Shown here piece after piece: positions 49,554-58,143 of a DNA stretch of 61,840 nt. The number at the start of each line of letters is the position of its first letter. The stretch's first letter is position 1. This stretch comes from Burkholderiales bacterium (GTDB lineage: Bacteria > Pseudomonadota > Gammaproteobacteria > Burkholderiales > WYBJ01): contig JADLAC010000069.1 in the NCBI GenBank assembly GCA_020848435.1, positions 1 to 61,840 on the forward strand, read 5' to 3'. Both the position numbers and the translations under genes were made by a program. The notes beneath the pieces are model-generated. The model was not told where the DNA came from and searched no databases. It saw only the letters and a program-made list of their open reading frames with translations.

Positions 49554-50783
49554 TCAGGCCTCCGCGGCGCGCCCTTCGGGTACGGCGCGCAGGCTCGGCC
49601 GAAGCTGAGGCGGGCGCAGCGACGGATCGGCGAACTTGAGGTATTGCGGTCCCAGCTCGGACAAGGTGTTGGCGCCGAGCAGGCCCATGTTGCGATGGAT
49701 TTCGTCGCGGAAGATCTCCAGCGCGCGCGCCGCACCTGCTTCGCCGGCGGCGGCGACGCCGTAGAGAGTGGATCGCCCGATCATGACCGCGTGGGCGCCG
49801 AGGCACAGGGCCTTGAGCACGTCGGATCCGCGGCGAAAGCCGCTGTCGCAGAATATCGTCGCGCGTTTGCCGACCGCATCGACGATTTCGGGCAGCACTT
49901 CGATGGGCGAAATGATGCCGTCGAGATTGCGCCCGCCGTGGTTGGAAACGTCGATGCCGTCGGCACCGTGATCCACCGCCATGGCGGCATCTTCGGCGTT
50001 GAGGATGCCCTTGACGATCAGCTTGCGCGGCCAGATCTTGCGCAGCGCGTCCAGGTCCTCCCACTTGATGGCGTCGGTGCGCAGGCTGGAGCGGCCCATC
50101 GGTCCGGCGGTCATCTTGGCACGCGCCCGCGCGGGGTAATTCTGGTACATGGGCATGCCGCTGGTGGCGAGATAGCGCAACAGCACACCGAACAGCCAGC
50201 GCGGGTGCATCAGCATGTCCGCCAGCGCCACCGGCGTATACGTGAAGGGCACGGTGAAGCCGTTGCGGATGTTGTACTCGCGGTTGCCCGCCGATACGCC
50301 GTCGACCGTGACGATCAACGCCTTGTAGCCCGCGGTCTTGGCGCGCTCCACCAGCTCGTGCGACATCGAGCGATCCGGCCACAGGTAGAGCTGGAACCAT
50401 AGTTCGCCGCCCGCCTCGTCGGCCACGCGCTCCATCGCGGTCATCGATCCGGTGGCGAGCGAGAAAGGAATCCCGGCTGCCCGCGCCGCCTTGGCGAGCG
50501 CGATTTCACCCTCGTACCAGATGAGCCCGGCGGTACCGGTGGGCGCGATGACCAGCGGCATCGCGTGCTCGACGCCAAAGATCTCGGTCTTCTGGCTGCG
50601 CTTGGAGACATCGACGAAGGTGCGGGGCTTGAAGCGGATGCGCTCGAACACTTCGCGGTTGTTGTGCAGCGCCACTTCATCCTCGGTGCCGCGGTCGACG
50701 AACTCGAACGGGCCGCGGGGAACACGCTTCCTCGCGATCTCGCGCAGGTCGAAGATGTTGTACGCCTTCAGGTTCTTGCTCAT
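49554..50783 (-). CDS. FMN-dependent alpha-hydroxy acid dehydrogenase/oxidase
   Basis: A 409-residue TIM-barrel flavoprotein of the lactate/mandelate dehydrogenase and glycolate oxidase family. Evidence is the start YNIFDLREIARKRVPRGPFEFVDRG, the FMN region IAPTGTAGLIWYEGEIALA, the active-site block DVSNHGGRNLDG with catalytic His282, and the phosphate-binding CDSGFRRGSDVLKAL. It would oxidise a 2-hydroxy acid to a 2-keto acid. A hydrophobic insert near residues 200-220 (ALADMLMHPRWLFGVLLRYLA) may mediate membrane contact, as in mandelate dehydrogenase. ATG 50783 matches the family start. Confidence 0.94.
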   Translation of the reverse strand: MSKNLKAYNIFDLREIARKRVPRGPFEFVDRGTEDEVALHNNREVFERIRFKPRTFVDVSKRSQKTEIFGVEHAMPLVIAPTGTAGLIWYEGEIALAKAARAAGIPFSLATGSMTAMERVADEAGGELWFQLYLWPDRSMSHELVERAKTAGYKALIVTVDGVSAGNREYNIRNGFTVPFTYTPVALADMLMHPRWLFGVLLRYLATSGMPMYQNYPARARAKMTAGPMGRSSLRTDAIKWEDLDALRKIWPRKLIVKGILNAEDAAMAVDHGADGIDVSNHGGRNLDGIISPIEVLPEIVDAVGKRATIFCDSGFRRGSDVLKALCLGAHAVMIGRSTLYGVAAAGEAGAARALEIFRDEIHRNMGLLGANTLSELGPQYLKFADPSLRPPQLRPSLRAVPEGRAAEA

Positions 50784-50855
50784 GGCGGCTCGGCTTTCGA
50801 GTGGGTGGCCGGGGTGACGGCATCGACTGTAACGGCTGGCGGCAGCGCTCACCGA

Positions 50856-51821
50856 TCAATAGGTATAGAGATCGAGCTCTTTCACCATAGCTCCCCAGAA
50901 GTCGTACTGCTGGCGCAGCCAGTCGCCGAATTCCGCCGGCGTGGAGCCCGCGAACTCGAAGCCCTGACGACTCACCTCTTCGATGAGCTTGGGTTGCAGC
51001 AGCACCGCGTTGAGGTCCTTGTTGATCCGTTGGACGATGGCGGCAGGCATGCCTGCCGGGCCGACCAGGCCGCCCCACCCGAGCACCGGCACCTGCAAGC
51101 CGGCTTCGGCGACCGTCGGGACATCGGGCGTGAGGGGAGAGCGCTTGCTGCCCGTGACCGCAATGGCGCGCACCTTGCCTTCGCGCACGAAGGTCGCGGC
51201 CTGGCCTTGGGTGGCGTACATGAATTGCACGCGCCCGCCGATGATATCGATCAGTGCGGCCGGATCGCTCTTGTACGGAACGTGCAGCATCTTGATCCCC
51301 GCGACCTTCTGTAGCTGCGCGATGGTGAGAATGCCGAACGTGTTGCCGGTGGCGTAGCTCAGCTTGCCGGGGTTGGCGCGCGCGTAATCGATGAATTCGC
51401 TCAGCGACTTCACGGGCACGCTCGGGTGGACGACCACGAAGTGGGTGTACCAGCCGACACGCCCGATGGGCGTGAAATCCTTCAACGGGTGATACGGCGG
51501 CTTCTTGCGCATCGTCGGCACCGCCGATAGCGGGCTGTTGGTGCCGAACATGAGGGTATAGCCGTCGGGCGTCGCGCGCGCGGTCTCGGCGCCGGCGATG
51601 CCGCCGTCGGCGCCGGGCCGATTGTCCATCACGATGTTCACGCCTAGCGACTGCCCGAGCGGTACGCCCACCATGCGCGCAACCACGTCGGTCGCGCTGC
51701 CGGCCGGCAGGGGCAGGATCATGCGTATCGGCTTGTTCGGATACGCCTGGCCGAAGGCCGGCGACGCGGCCACAACGAGCACCGCGAGGAGCGCTCGGAT
51801 GCTGCGGGAATCAAGGGTCAT
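50856..51821 (-). CDS. Bug/TctC-family substrate-binding protein
   Basis: 321 residues with a clean signal peptide (IRALLAVLVVAASPAFGQ) before AYPNKPIRM. The first ligand loop reads LPLPAGSATDVVARM, with MDNRPGADGGIAG, TPDGYTLMFG, YHPLKDFTPIG and VPYKSDPAALIDII after it. Lys-Ser replaces the usual Lys-Gly in the second loop. GGAGAA precedes the ATG by five bases. It sits between the enoyl-CoA hydratase-like and FMN dehydrogenase genes, so its ligand may be the precursor of the acid handled by this locus. Confidence 0.93.
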   Translation of the reverse strand: MTLDSRSIRALLAVLVVAASPAFGQAYPNKPIRMILPLPAGSATDVVARMVGVPLGQSLGVNIVMDNRPGADGGIAGAETARATPDGYTLMFGTNSPLSAVPTMRKKPPYHPLKDFTPIGRVGWYTHFVVVHPSVPVKSLSEFIDYARANPGKLSYATGNTFGILTIAQLQKVAGIKMLHVPYKSDPAALIDIIGGRVQFMYATQGQAATFVREGKVRAIAVTGSKRSPLTPDVPTVAEAGLQVPVLGWGGLVGPAGMPAAIVQRINKDLNAVLLQPKLIEEVSRQGFEFAGSTPAEFGDWLRQQYDFWGAMVKELDLYTY

Positions 51822-51902
51822 TGCGTTCTCCAGAAAGTTGGCTCGAATCGTGGATTGGGCGCCGCGCGAACGAGCAGTAGTCTGGGCGCCATTGCGATCG
51901 CC

Positions 51903-52760
51903 TCAATCGCCTTCGAAGACGGGTCGCTTCTTGGCGACGAATGCGTCGTAGGCGCGTTCGTAATCCTTGGTCTGCATGCAGATCGCCTGCGCCTGGGCTT
52001 CGGCTTCGATCGCCTCGTCGATCCCCATGCTCCATTCCTGGTGCAGGCAACGCTTGGTCATGGCGTGCGCGAACGTGGGGCCGGCCGCGATCGAGCGGGC
52101 AAGCGCCATGGTTTCGGCCAGGAGCTGCTGCGGCTCGCAGAGCTTGTTGAAGAAGCCCCAGCGTTCGGCTTCCGCGCCGTCCATCGAGCGCCCGGTGTAC
52201 AGCAGCTCGGCGGCACGGCCGGCCCCGATGATACGCGGCAGGATGTTGCACGCGCCCATGTCGGCGCCGGCCAAGCCGACGCGCACGAACAGAAAGGCGA
52301 CCTTGCTCTGCGCCGTGCCGTAGCGCAGATCGGATGCCATCGCGATGATCGCACCCGCGCCGGCGCAGACTCCATCGAGCGCGCAGACGATGGTCTGCGG
52401 GCAGGCGCGCATCGCCTTCACCAGGTCGCCGGTCATGCGCGTGAATTCGAGCAGGCCCGGCATGTCGTCCGCGCGCTGCATGGCGACCAGCGGACCGATG
52501 ATCTCGTGCACGTCGCCCCCGGAGCAGAAGTTGCCGCCCGCGCCGGTGACCACGACCACCTTGACCTGGTCGCAGTATGTCAGGTCGCGAAACGTGTCGC
52601 GCAGCTCGGCATAGGATTCGAACGTGAGCGGATTCTTGCGCTCCGGGCGGTTCAGCGTGATGGTGGCGACCTTGCCGTCGAGCTGCCAGAGGAAATGCTC
52701 CGGCGCGAAAGTCTTGAAGTCCACGCCGTTACCGCGAAAGCGCTGCGAGGTTTGTGACAT
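51903..52760 (-). CDS. Enoyl-CoA hydratase/isomerase-family (crotonase-fold) protein with altered active site
   Basis: 285 residues of the crotonase superfamily. The oxyanion-hole segments GGNFCSGGDV and CALDGVCAGAGAI are present. Aligning by eye with rat enoyl-CoA hydratase, both catalytic Glu positions are replaced (Ile in AGAGAIIAM, Phe in FLFVRVGL). The segment VGLAGADMGACNILPR instead resembles dienoyl-CoA isomerase, where an Asp at the GADMG position is catalytic. It may therefore be an isomerase or hydrolase rather than a hydratase. ATG 52760, with GGAG upstream, is preferred to an in-frame TTG at 52781. It lies 21 bases after the SDR gene. Confidence 0.9.
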   Translation of the reverse strand: MSQTSQRFRGNGVDFKTFAPEHFLWQLDGKVATITLNRPERKNPLTFESYAELRDTFRDLTYCDQVKVVVVTGAGGNFCSGGDVHEIIGPLVAMQRADDMPGLLEFTRMTGDLVKAMRACPQTIVCALDGVCAGAGAIIAMASDLRYGTAQSKVAFLFVRVGLAGADMGACNILPRIIGAGRAAELLYTGRSMDGAEAERWGFFNKLCEPQQLLAETMALARSIAAGPTFAHAMTKRCLHQEWSMGIDEAIEAEAQAQAICMQTKDYERAYDAFVAKKRPVFEGD

Positions 52761-52781
52761 GTCTGCTCCGATCTGTCTCAA

Positions 52782-53558
52782 TCAAGGCATGAAAAAGCCA
52801 CCTGTCACGTCGATCACGCTGCCGGTGATGAACGAGGCGGCCTCGGAAGCGAGGAACGACACCGCCGCGGCGACATCGCCCGTATGCCCCACTCGACGCA
52901 CGGGAGTGCGAACGATGTATTGCTGATCGACGCCCGTTTCGTCGGCGAAGCTCGCGGCCATGGCGGTCTTGATGCGTCCGGGCGAAACGCAATTCACCGT
53001 GATGCCGTGCTCGCCGACTTCGCCCGCGAGCACGCGCGAAAATCCGATCAGCCCGGCCTTGGAAGCGGCATAGTAGGCGCTGCCGAAGCCGGTATACATC
53101 CGTCCGGACTGCGAGGACATGTTGATAATGCGGCCCCAGCGCGCCGGCTTCATGAGCGCGAGCGCCGCGCGCGAGACAAGAAACGCGCCGGTGAGGTTCA
53201 CGGCGAGCGTGCGCTCCCAGTACTCGAAGGGTGTGTCCTCCACGCGCGCGCTGCGCCCGCCGATCCTGGGGGCGATGCCGGCATTGTTGACCACGACATC
53301 GAGCCGGCCGAAGCGCGCGCTGATCTGATCGAACATGGCGCTCACCGCCGCTTCGCTCGACACATCGGCCGGGAACGCGAAGGCCTCGGCACCGGCGGCT
53401 GTGAGGGTGCGCACCGCCTCGGTCAGCGCGTCCACGCGCCGGCCGTTGACCAATACGCGCATGCCGTCCGCGGCCAGGCGTTGCGCGACCGCGTAACCTA
53501 TCCCTTGATTGGCGCCGGTGATGAGCGCGATGCGCGTCGCGTCGTGGGTCTGAGCCAA
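52782..53558 (-). CDS. Short-chain dehydrogenase/reductase (SDR, FabG-like)
   Basis: 258 residues, a classical SDR: cofactor loop TGANQGIG, NNAG, and the catalytic set with Ser in NMSSQSG, Tyr163 and Lys167 in YYAASK; it ends VIDVTGGFF. It should oxidise or reduce a hydroxy/keto-acyl-CoA or similar alcohol with NAD(P). The start appears to be TTG 53558: it is where SDR homology begins, CGGAG lies about 10 bases upstream, and no ATG or GTG fits. It is first in the leftward run, divergent from the acyl-CoA dehydrogenase gene, with the palindrome between them. Confidence 0.9.
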   Translation of the reverse strand: MAQTHDATRIALITGANQGIGYAVAQRLAADGMRVLVNGRRVDALTEAVRTLTAAGAEAFAFPADVSSEAAVSAMFDQISARFGRLDVVVNNAGIAPRIGGRSARVEDTPFEYWERTLAVNLTGAFLVSRAALALMKPARWGRIINMSSQSGRMYTGFGSAYYAASKAGLIGFSRVLAGEVGEHGITVNCVSPGRIKTAMAASFADETGVDQQYIVRTPVRRVGHTGDVAAAVSFLASEAASFITGSVIDVTGGFFMP

Positions 53559-53568
53559 ACGTGTTGAT

Positions 53569-53572
53569 CTCC
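53569..53572 (-). promoter_or_regulatory. Ribosome-binding site supporting the TTG start of the SDR gene
   Basis: GGAG on the minus strand, 10 bases before TTG at 53558. Spacing is slightly long, so support is moderate. Confidence 0.45.
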
Positions 53573-53628
53573 GTGGCGGCTTGCGAGCGAATTGAATGGC
53601 CGTTAAGCTAGGGTCGAAGGCTAGGGCA

Positions 53629-53646
53629 TGACTCGGTACCGAGTCA
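53629..53646. promoter_or_regulatory. Perfect 18-base palindrome TGACTCGGTACCGAGTCA, likely TetR operator
   Basis: The site reads the same on both strands without mismatch and lies in the 120-base gap between the divergent SDR and acyl-CoA dehydrogenase genes. A TetR-family regulator is encoded in the rightward operon. Length and position are typical for a TetR operator that shuts both promoters. Confidence 0.75.
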
Positions 53647-53678
53647 ATACGATCCCCCATAAGGAGCAACGGCCGGCG

Positions 53679-54836
53679 ATGGCGTTCGCGCTCGATGAAC
53701 AGCCGCGCGCCCTGCAGGATCTCGTGCGTCGCGTGGCGCGGGAACGAATCGCGCCGCGGGCGAACGCCATCGACCGCGGCGCCGAGTATCCGCACGACAT
53801 GTTCGAGCTCTTGCGCGCGCTGGGCTTGTTCGCCGTGCCTTTCGGGGCGCAGTACGGCGGTACCGGCAGCATGCTGTGCGCTTGCGTGGTCATCGAGGAG
53901 CTGGCGCGGGTTTGCTACAACACGGCCTATATCCTGGTCGTGCAATGGACGCCCATCGGCGCCATACTCGCGGCCGGCACGCCGGAACAGAAGCAGCGCT
54001 ACCTCGAAGATCTGGCGAGCGGGCGCAAGCGCGCCGCCATCGCCGTGACCGAGCCTCAGAGCGGCTCCGATGTCGCCGGCATGCGCACGCGAGCGCGATG
54101 CGTGGACGGGGGCTATCGCATCAACGGGGCGAAGATCTGGTGTACCGGGGCGCCGATCGCGGATTTCATATTCGTCGCCGCCCGTACGGGCGAAGGCGAG
54201 GGCCGCGGCAGCATCAATCTGTTCGCGCTCGAGCGCGATGCGCCGGGCCTGCGGATCGGGCGCAAGGAAGACAAGATGGGTGCGCGCGGCATTCCCTCGT
54301 GCCCGCTTTTTCTCGACGAGGTATTCGTGCCGGCGCAGGATCGCTTGGGCGAGGAAGGCAAAGGCTTCAAGGCGGTCATGGAAACCTTCAACGTCGCGCG
54401 GCCCATTCATGGCGCGCGCGGCGTCGGTCTCGCGCAAGGCGCCATTGATCACGCGCTCGACTTCGTGCGCAGCCGTCACGCCTTCGGCCAGTGCGTGGGC
54501 GATTTCCAGGGCGTGCGCTGGATGCTCGCCGATATGGCGATGCAGACCGAGGCCGCGCGCAATCTCGTCTACCGAGCCGCCGCGATGGTCGATGCCGGCG
54601 CGAGCGGCCAGACACTGGCGCCGATCAGCGCGATGGCCAAGTGTTTCGCGACCGATTGCGCGATGAAGGTCACGACCGACGCGGTGCAGCTTTTCGGCGC
54701 GGCCGGCATCTCGTCGGAGTATCCGATCAATCGTTATATGCGCGACGCCAAGGTGCTCCAGATCGTTGAGGGCACCAACCAGATTCAACGCAACATCGTC
54801 GCCAACAGTCTGTTGGGCCGCCCGGCGCGAAGCTGA
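53679..54836 (+). CDS. Acyl-CoA dehydrogenase
   Basis: 385 residues of the FAD-dependent acyl-CoA dehydrogenase family. The FAD/substrate loops are present (AVTEPQSGSDVAGM, then WCTGAPIADFIFVAA), and the C-terminal signature QLFGAAGISSEYPINRYMRDAK leads to IVEGTNQIQRNIV, with the catalytic base Glu364 at the medium-chain position. It would form a trans-2-enoyl-CoA and pass electrons to ETF. ATG 53679 is used, with AAGGAG upstream (spacing somewhat long). An ATG at 53628 touches the palindrome and would add 17 atypical residues. First gene of the rightward operon. Confidence 0.95.
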   Translation: MAFALDEQPRALQDLVRRVARERIAPRANAIDRGAEYPHDMFELLRALGLFAVPFGAQYGGTGSMLCACVVIEELARVCYNTAYILVVQWTPIGAILAAGTPEQKQRYLEDLASGRKRAAIAVTEPQSGSDVAGMRTRARCVDGGYRINGAKIWCTGAPIADFIFVAARTGEGEGRGSINLFALERDAPGLRIGRKEDKMGARGIPSCPLFLDEVFVPAQDRLGEEGKGFKAVMETFNVARPIHGARGVGLAQGAIDHALDFVRSRHAFGQCVGDFQGVRWMLADMAMQTEAARNLVYRAAAMVDAGASGQTLAPISAMAKCFATDCAMKVTTDAVQLFGAAGISSEYPINRYMRDAKVLQIVEGTNQIQRNIVANSLLGRPARS

Positions 54837-54905
54837 GGCCGGGGTCAGGTCTTGCACGCCGCAGCGTCGCCTGCGACATGCAAGCCCTGCGGCTCGCAGC
54901 GGCGC

Positions 54906-54910
54906 GGGAG
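54906..54910 (+). promoter_or_regulatory. Ribosome-binding site deciding the MaoC-like gene start
   Basis: GGGAG six bases before GTG 54917 favours that start over the ATG at 54878, which has no site. Confidence 0.6.
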
Positions 54911-54916
54911 AAAAGC

Positions 54917-55387
54917 GTGGAGCTCGTCGGAACGGGATTTCATTTCGAGGACTTGCCGGTCGGGCGGCGCTTTCGCAGCCTCGGGCGCACGATAGGCGAA
55001 GTCGATATCGTCAACTACGTGAACTGCACGGGTCTCACCGAGGTGCTGTTCACCGACCAGGAGTTCCGCCAGCAGCACTCCGCCATCGAGGGTCGATTCG
55101 CGCCGGCGATGCTGGCGTACGCGTTCGCCGAAGGCTTGCTGGCGCAGGCCACGATGCAGCACACTGCGCTCGCCTTCCTCAACATGGAGCTCGATGTGCT
55201 TGCCCCCGTGTTCGCCGGCGACACGGTCCACGTCGAAGTCGAGGTGATCGAGGCACGCGTAAGCCAGAGTCGGCCCGATCGCGGCCTGGTGCGCACGCGC
55301 AACGACGTCGTCAAGCAGGACGGCACCAAGGTGCTGACCTATACCCCGCTGCGCATGGTGAAGCGACGCGAAGGAGCCGCCGCGTGA
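54917..55387 (+). CDS. Short MaoC-like hot-dog protein
   Basis: 156 residues, a single hot-dog domain opening GTGFHFEDLPVGRRFRSLGRTIGEVDIVNYV, the standard MaoC start. At the active-site position the usual GDxNPxH is replaced by GLTEVLFTD, so both catalytic residues of (R)-enoyl-CoA hydratases are missing. It may bind acyl-CoA or catalyse another step. GTG 54917 is chosen for its ribosome site and normal length; ATG 54878 would add 13 residues. Its TGA overlaps the GTG of the CoA-transferase gene, suggesting coupled expression. Confidence 0.87.
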   Translation: MELVGTGFHFEDLPVGRRFRSLGRTIGEVDIVNYVNCTGLTEVLFTDQEFRQQHSAIEGRFAPAMLAYAFAEGLLAQATMQHTALAFLNMELDVLAPVFAGDTVHVEVEVIEARVSQSRPDRGLVRTRNDVVKQDGTKVLTYTPLRMVKRREGAAA

Positions 55388-56586
55388 GCACGAACCCGAC
55401 GACCCCGTCTGCCGCCGGCGGCCCGCTCACCGGCTTTCGCGTCATCGACCTCACCCAGTTCGTTCTCGGCCCGATCGCGACCCAGATCCTGGGCGACTAT
55501 GGCGCGGACGTGATCAAGGTGGAGGCACCGGGCGGAGACTTGAACCGCAGCATCGGCCCCGCGCGCCACCCCGGCATGGCGGCGTTGTTCCTCGGCATGA
55601 ATCGCAACAAGCGCAGCGTGGTGCTCAACTTGCGCAAGCCCGAGGCGCTGGAGGCGTTGAAGCGCATGGTCGAAACGGCCGACGTGCTGGTGCATAGCAT
55701 GCGCCCGCCGGCAGCCGAGCGTCTCGGCGTGGGTTACGCCGCGGTGTCCGCGCGCAATCCTGGCATCGTCTATGCGAGCGCCCCGGGCTACCGTCCCGAC
55801 GGTCCATATCGCGATCGGCCCGCCTACGACGACGTGATTCAAGGCGAAAGCGGCATCGCCGGCATCACCGAGCTCGCGACCGGCGAGCCACGCTATCTGC
55901 CTATCGTCATCGCCGACAAGTTCTGCGGCCATATCCTGGCCTCGTCGATCGGGATGGCGCTGGTGCATCGCGCCCGCACCGGCGAGGGCCAGCAGGTGCA
56001 AGTGCCGATGCTCGAGACCATGATGTCGTTCAACCTGATCGAGCACCTGTTCATGGGGGCGTTCGATCCTCCGCTCGGCCCCCTGGGCTACGATCGCGCG
56101 CTCATGCCCTACCGCCGCCCGTTCAAGACCAAGGATTCGTACGTCTGCCTGATGGCGACCAGCGATGCCCAGTGGCAGGGCCTGTTCAAGGCGTTCGACC
56201 GGCCCGAGCTGTGCGAGGACGCGCGCTTCGGCAGCGTCGCCGAGCGCTCCAAGCGCTTCCCCGAGCTCTACCAGCTGGTCGCGGACCAGATGCAGAAGCG
56301 CACGACCGCCGAGTGGCAGGTGCTGCTCGATGCCGCCGGCATTCCGAACGGCGTCGCGCGCAAGCTGCAGGACCTGCCGAGCGATCCTTACCTGGTGGAG
56401 ACCGGCTTCTTTCATCACTACGTGCATCCGCAGGCGGGGGCGATGGTGACGACGTCGATCCCGGTTCATTTCTCGCGCACCCCGGGACAGATCAAGACGC
56501 CCCCGCCGACGCTGGGCGAGCATAGTCACGAGATTCTGTCGGCGATGGGGTACGGGGAAGCCGACATCGCGCATATGAGCAGTTGA
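55384..56586 (+). CDS. CaiB/BaiF family (class III) CoA-transferase
   Basis: 400 residues. Family landmarks: GFRVIDLTQFVLGPIATQILGDYGADVIKVE, NRNKRSVVLNL and the nucleophile region AYDDVIQGESG, where Asp149 aligns with the catalytic Asp of formyl-CoA transferase. It should load CoA onto the acid that the dehydrogenase and MaoC-like partner then process. GTG 55384 is fixed by the GTGA overlap with the MaoC-like gene and by AAGGAG a few bases upstream. It is clearly diverged from the CoA-transferase at 38754, so the two are not a recent duplication. Confidence 0.93.
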   Translation: MSTNPTTPSAAGGPLTGFRVIDLTQFVLGPIATQILGDYGADVIKVEAPGGDLNRSIGPARHPGMAALFLGMNRNKRSVVLNLRKPEALEALKRMVETADVLVHSMRPPAAERLGVGYAAVSARNPGIVYASAPGYRPDGPYRDRPAYDDVIQGESGIAGITELATGEPRYLPIVIADKFCGHILASSIGMALVHRARTGEGQQVQVPMLETMMSFNLIEHLFMGAFDPPLGPLGYDRALMPYRRPFKTKDSYVCLMATSDAQWQGLFKAFDRPELCEDARFGSVAERSKRFPELYQLVADQMQKRTTAEWQVLLDAAGIPNGVARKLQDLPSDPYLVETGFFHHYVHPQAGAMVTTSIPVHFSRTPGQIKTPPPTLGEHSHEILSAMGYGEADIAHMSS

Positions 56587-56594
56587 GCGCGCCC

Positions 56595-57344
56595 ATGTCT
56601 CGCAGCAGGAACGGGCAATCCGCGGCCGAGGCCAAGCGCGGCGCGGCGCGCAGAGCACCGCCGGACGCGCGTTCGTCGGCTTCGCGGCAGCGCAAGTCCG
56701 CCGAGCGCGACGACGCGACGCGACGGCGCATCGTCCGTGCGGCCGCGGAGATCTATCGCGAATGCGGCTACGAGCGCGCGGGCATGACCGACATTGCACG
56801 CCGCCTCGGCATGACGGCGCCCGCGCTGTACTGGTATTTCCGCTCCAAGGAAGAAATCCTGCTCGCGTTCCTGGAGCACACCATTGCCGATCTGATCGAG
56901 TTCGTCGGCAGCCAGGTGCGCGCCTCCGAGCCCAGTCAGCGACTGTGGGAATTCGTCTACGCCTACGCGCTGTGGCAGTTGCAGCAGCAGGAGCTGTCGG
57001 CGGCCTACGAGCGCATCTATGCGCTGGGACACCTGCGCAACAGCCTGCCGGAGAAGCAGCGCCAACGCGTCATGTCGCTCGAGCGCGAGTTCTACGGCAT
57101 GTGCCGCGAGCTGATCGCGGGCGTTCGGGGCAAGCGCGGCTCGGACGCAAGCTTGGCGCCGCTCGCCTTCGCCGTGATCGGCATGGTGGAACACCTGATC
57201 GCATGGTTTCGCCTGGGCGGCACGATGTCGGTCAAGCAGGTGGCCACGCTGTATGCGGATCTCGGCGTCGCGATGGCGGCCGCCGGGCCGAGCAGCGCTA
57301 GGGTGTTGCGCATGCCGGGCGCCGCTCGCGCGCTGGCGAGCTGA
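56595..57344 (+). CDS. TetR-family transcriptional regulator
   Basis: 249 residues. A basic Ala/Arg-rich extension of ~35 residues precedes a TetR DNA-binding domain: RRRIVRAAAEIYRECGYERAG and the helix-turn-helix at about residues 64-90 (MTDIARRLGMTAPALYWYFRSKEEIL). The helical C-terminal part would bind the ligand, probably an acyl-CoA by analogy with TetR regulators of acyl-CoA genes. ATG 56595 is used; a TTG at 56583 overlapping the previous stop is possible. It lies within the operon it most likely represses through the palindrome at 53629. Confidence 0.93.
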   Translation: MSRSRNGQSAAEAKRGAARRAPPDARSSASRQRKSAERDDATRRRIVRAAAEIYRECGYERAGMTDIARRLGMTAPALYWYFRSKEEILLAFLEHTIADLIEFVGSQVRASEPSQRLWEFVYAYALWQLQQQELSAAYERIYALGHLRNSLPEKQRQRVMSLEREFYGMCRELIAGVRGKRGSDASLAPLAFAVIGMVEHLIAWFRLGGTMSVKQVATLYADLGVAMAAAGPSSARVLRMPGAARALAS

Positions 57345-57390
57345 GAGCCTATCTTTGAGACCTCGTGATCAATTTGAATCGGGAGAAGCG

Positions 57391-58134
57391 ATGAAACTGG
57401 ACGGTAAGGTGGCACTGGTGACCGGTGCGGCATCCGGCATAGGGCGCGCGACCGCGGCCGCGCTGGTGCAGGCTGGAGCGAGCGTATATCTGGGCGACAT
57501 CGACGAAGCCAATGGTAACGCGGCCGCGCGCGAAATCGATGCTACGGGCACGGCCGCTTTCGTGCGCCTGGATGTCACGAGCGATGCATCGATCGACTCG
57601 GCGGTGCAATGCGTGCAGGCCAGGCACGCGCGGCTCGATATCCTCGTCAACGCGGCCGGATGGAGCAAGGTCGAGCGCTTCGCCGATACCAGCCCCGAGC
57701 TGTGGCGGCGGTTGATCGAGCTCAACTACGTCGGCACGCTCAACATGACGCGTGCCTTTCTGGCGCAGTTGACCGCGCAACCGAACGGCAAGATCGTCAA
57801 TGTCGCGAGCGACGCGGGACGCGTCGGCAGCGGCGGCGAGGCGGTCTATTCCGGCACCAAGGGTGCGGTGATCGCCTTCACCAAGGCCTTGGCGCGCGAG
57901 ACGGCCCGTTACGCCACCAACGTCAACTGCGTCTGTCCGGGGCCGACCGATACGCCGCTGCTCGCCTCCATTCCGGACAAGCAGCGTGAAGCCCTGATGC
58001 GCGCGATTCCCTTCCGGCGCTTCGGCAAACCGTCGGAAGTCGCCGATGCGATCGTCTTTTTCGCCAGCAGTCGCGCCGATTACATCACCGGCCAGGTCTT
58101 GAGCGTGAGTGGCGGGCTCACCATGGCGGATTGA
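57391..58134 (+). CDS. Short-chain dehydrogenase/reductase (SDR)
   Basis: 247 residues, a classical SDR: TGAASGIG cofactor loop, acidic DIDE after the second strand (favouring NAD over NADP), NAAG in place of NNAG, and the catalytic set with Ser in NVASDAG plus Tyr153 and Lys157 in YSGTK. GGGAG precedes ATG 57391. It could act as a 3-hydroxyacyl-CoA dehydrogenase-like step in this operon. It ends 9 bases before the convergent enoyl-CoA hydratase gene. Confidence 0.93.
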   Translation: MKLDGKVALVTGAASGIGRATAAALVQAGASVYLGDIDEANGNAAAREIDATGTAAFVRLDVTSDASIDSAVQCVQARHARLDILVNAAGWSKVERFADTSPELWRRLIELNYVGTLNMTRAFLAQLTAQPNGKIVNVASDAGRVGSGGEAVYSGTKGAVIAFTKALARETARYATNVNCVCPGPTDTPLLASIPDKQREALMRAIPFRRFGKPSEVADAIVFFASSRADYITGQVLSVSGGLTMAD

Positions 58135-58143
58135 ACGCGAGGC

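Noticed and set aside
53628..53678. ATG 53628 as start of the acyl-CoA dehydrogenase
   Set aside because: It overlaps the palindrome and adds atypical residues; the family start and AAGGAG favour 53679.
52782..54857. A single 691-codon minus-strand gene
   Set aside because: Only the part below 53558 is SDR sequence; the rest is antisense to the clearly coding acyl-CoA dehydrogenase.
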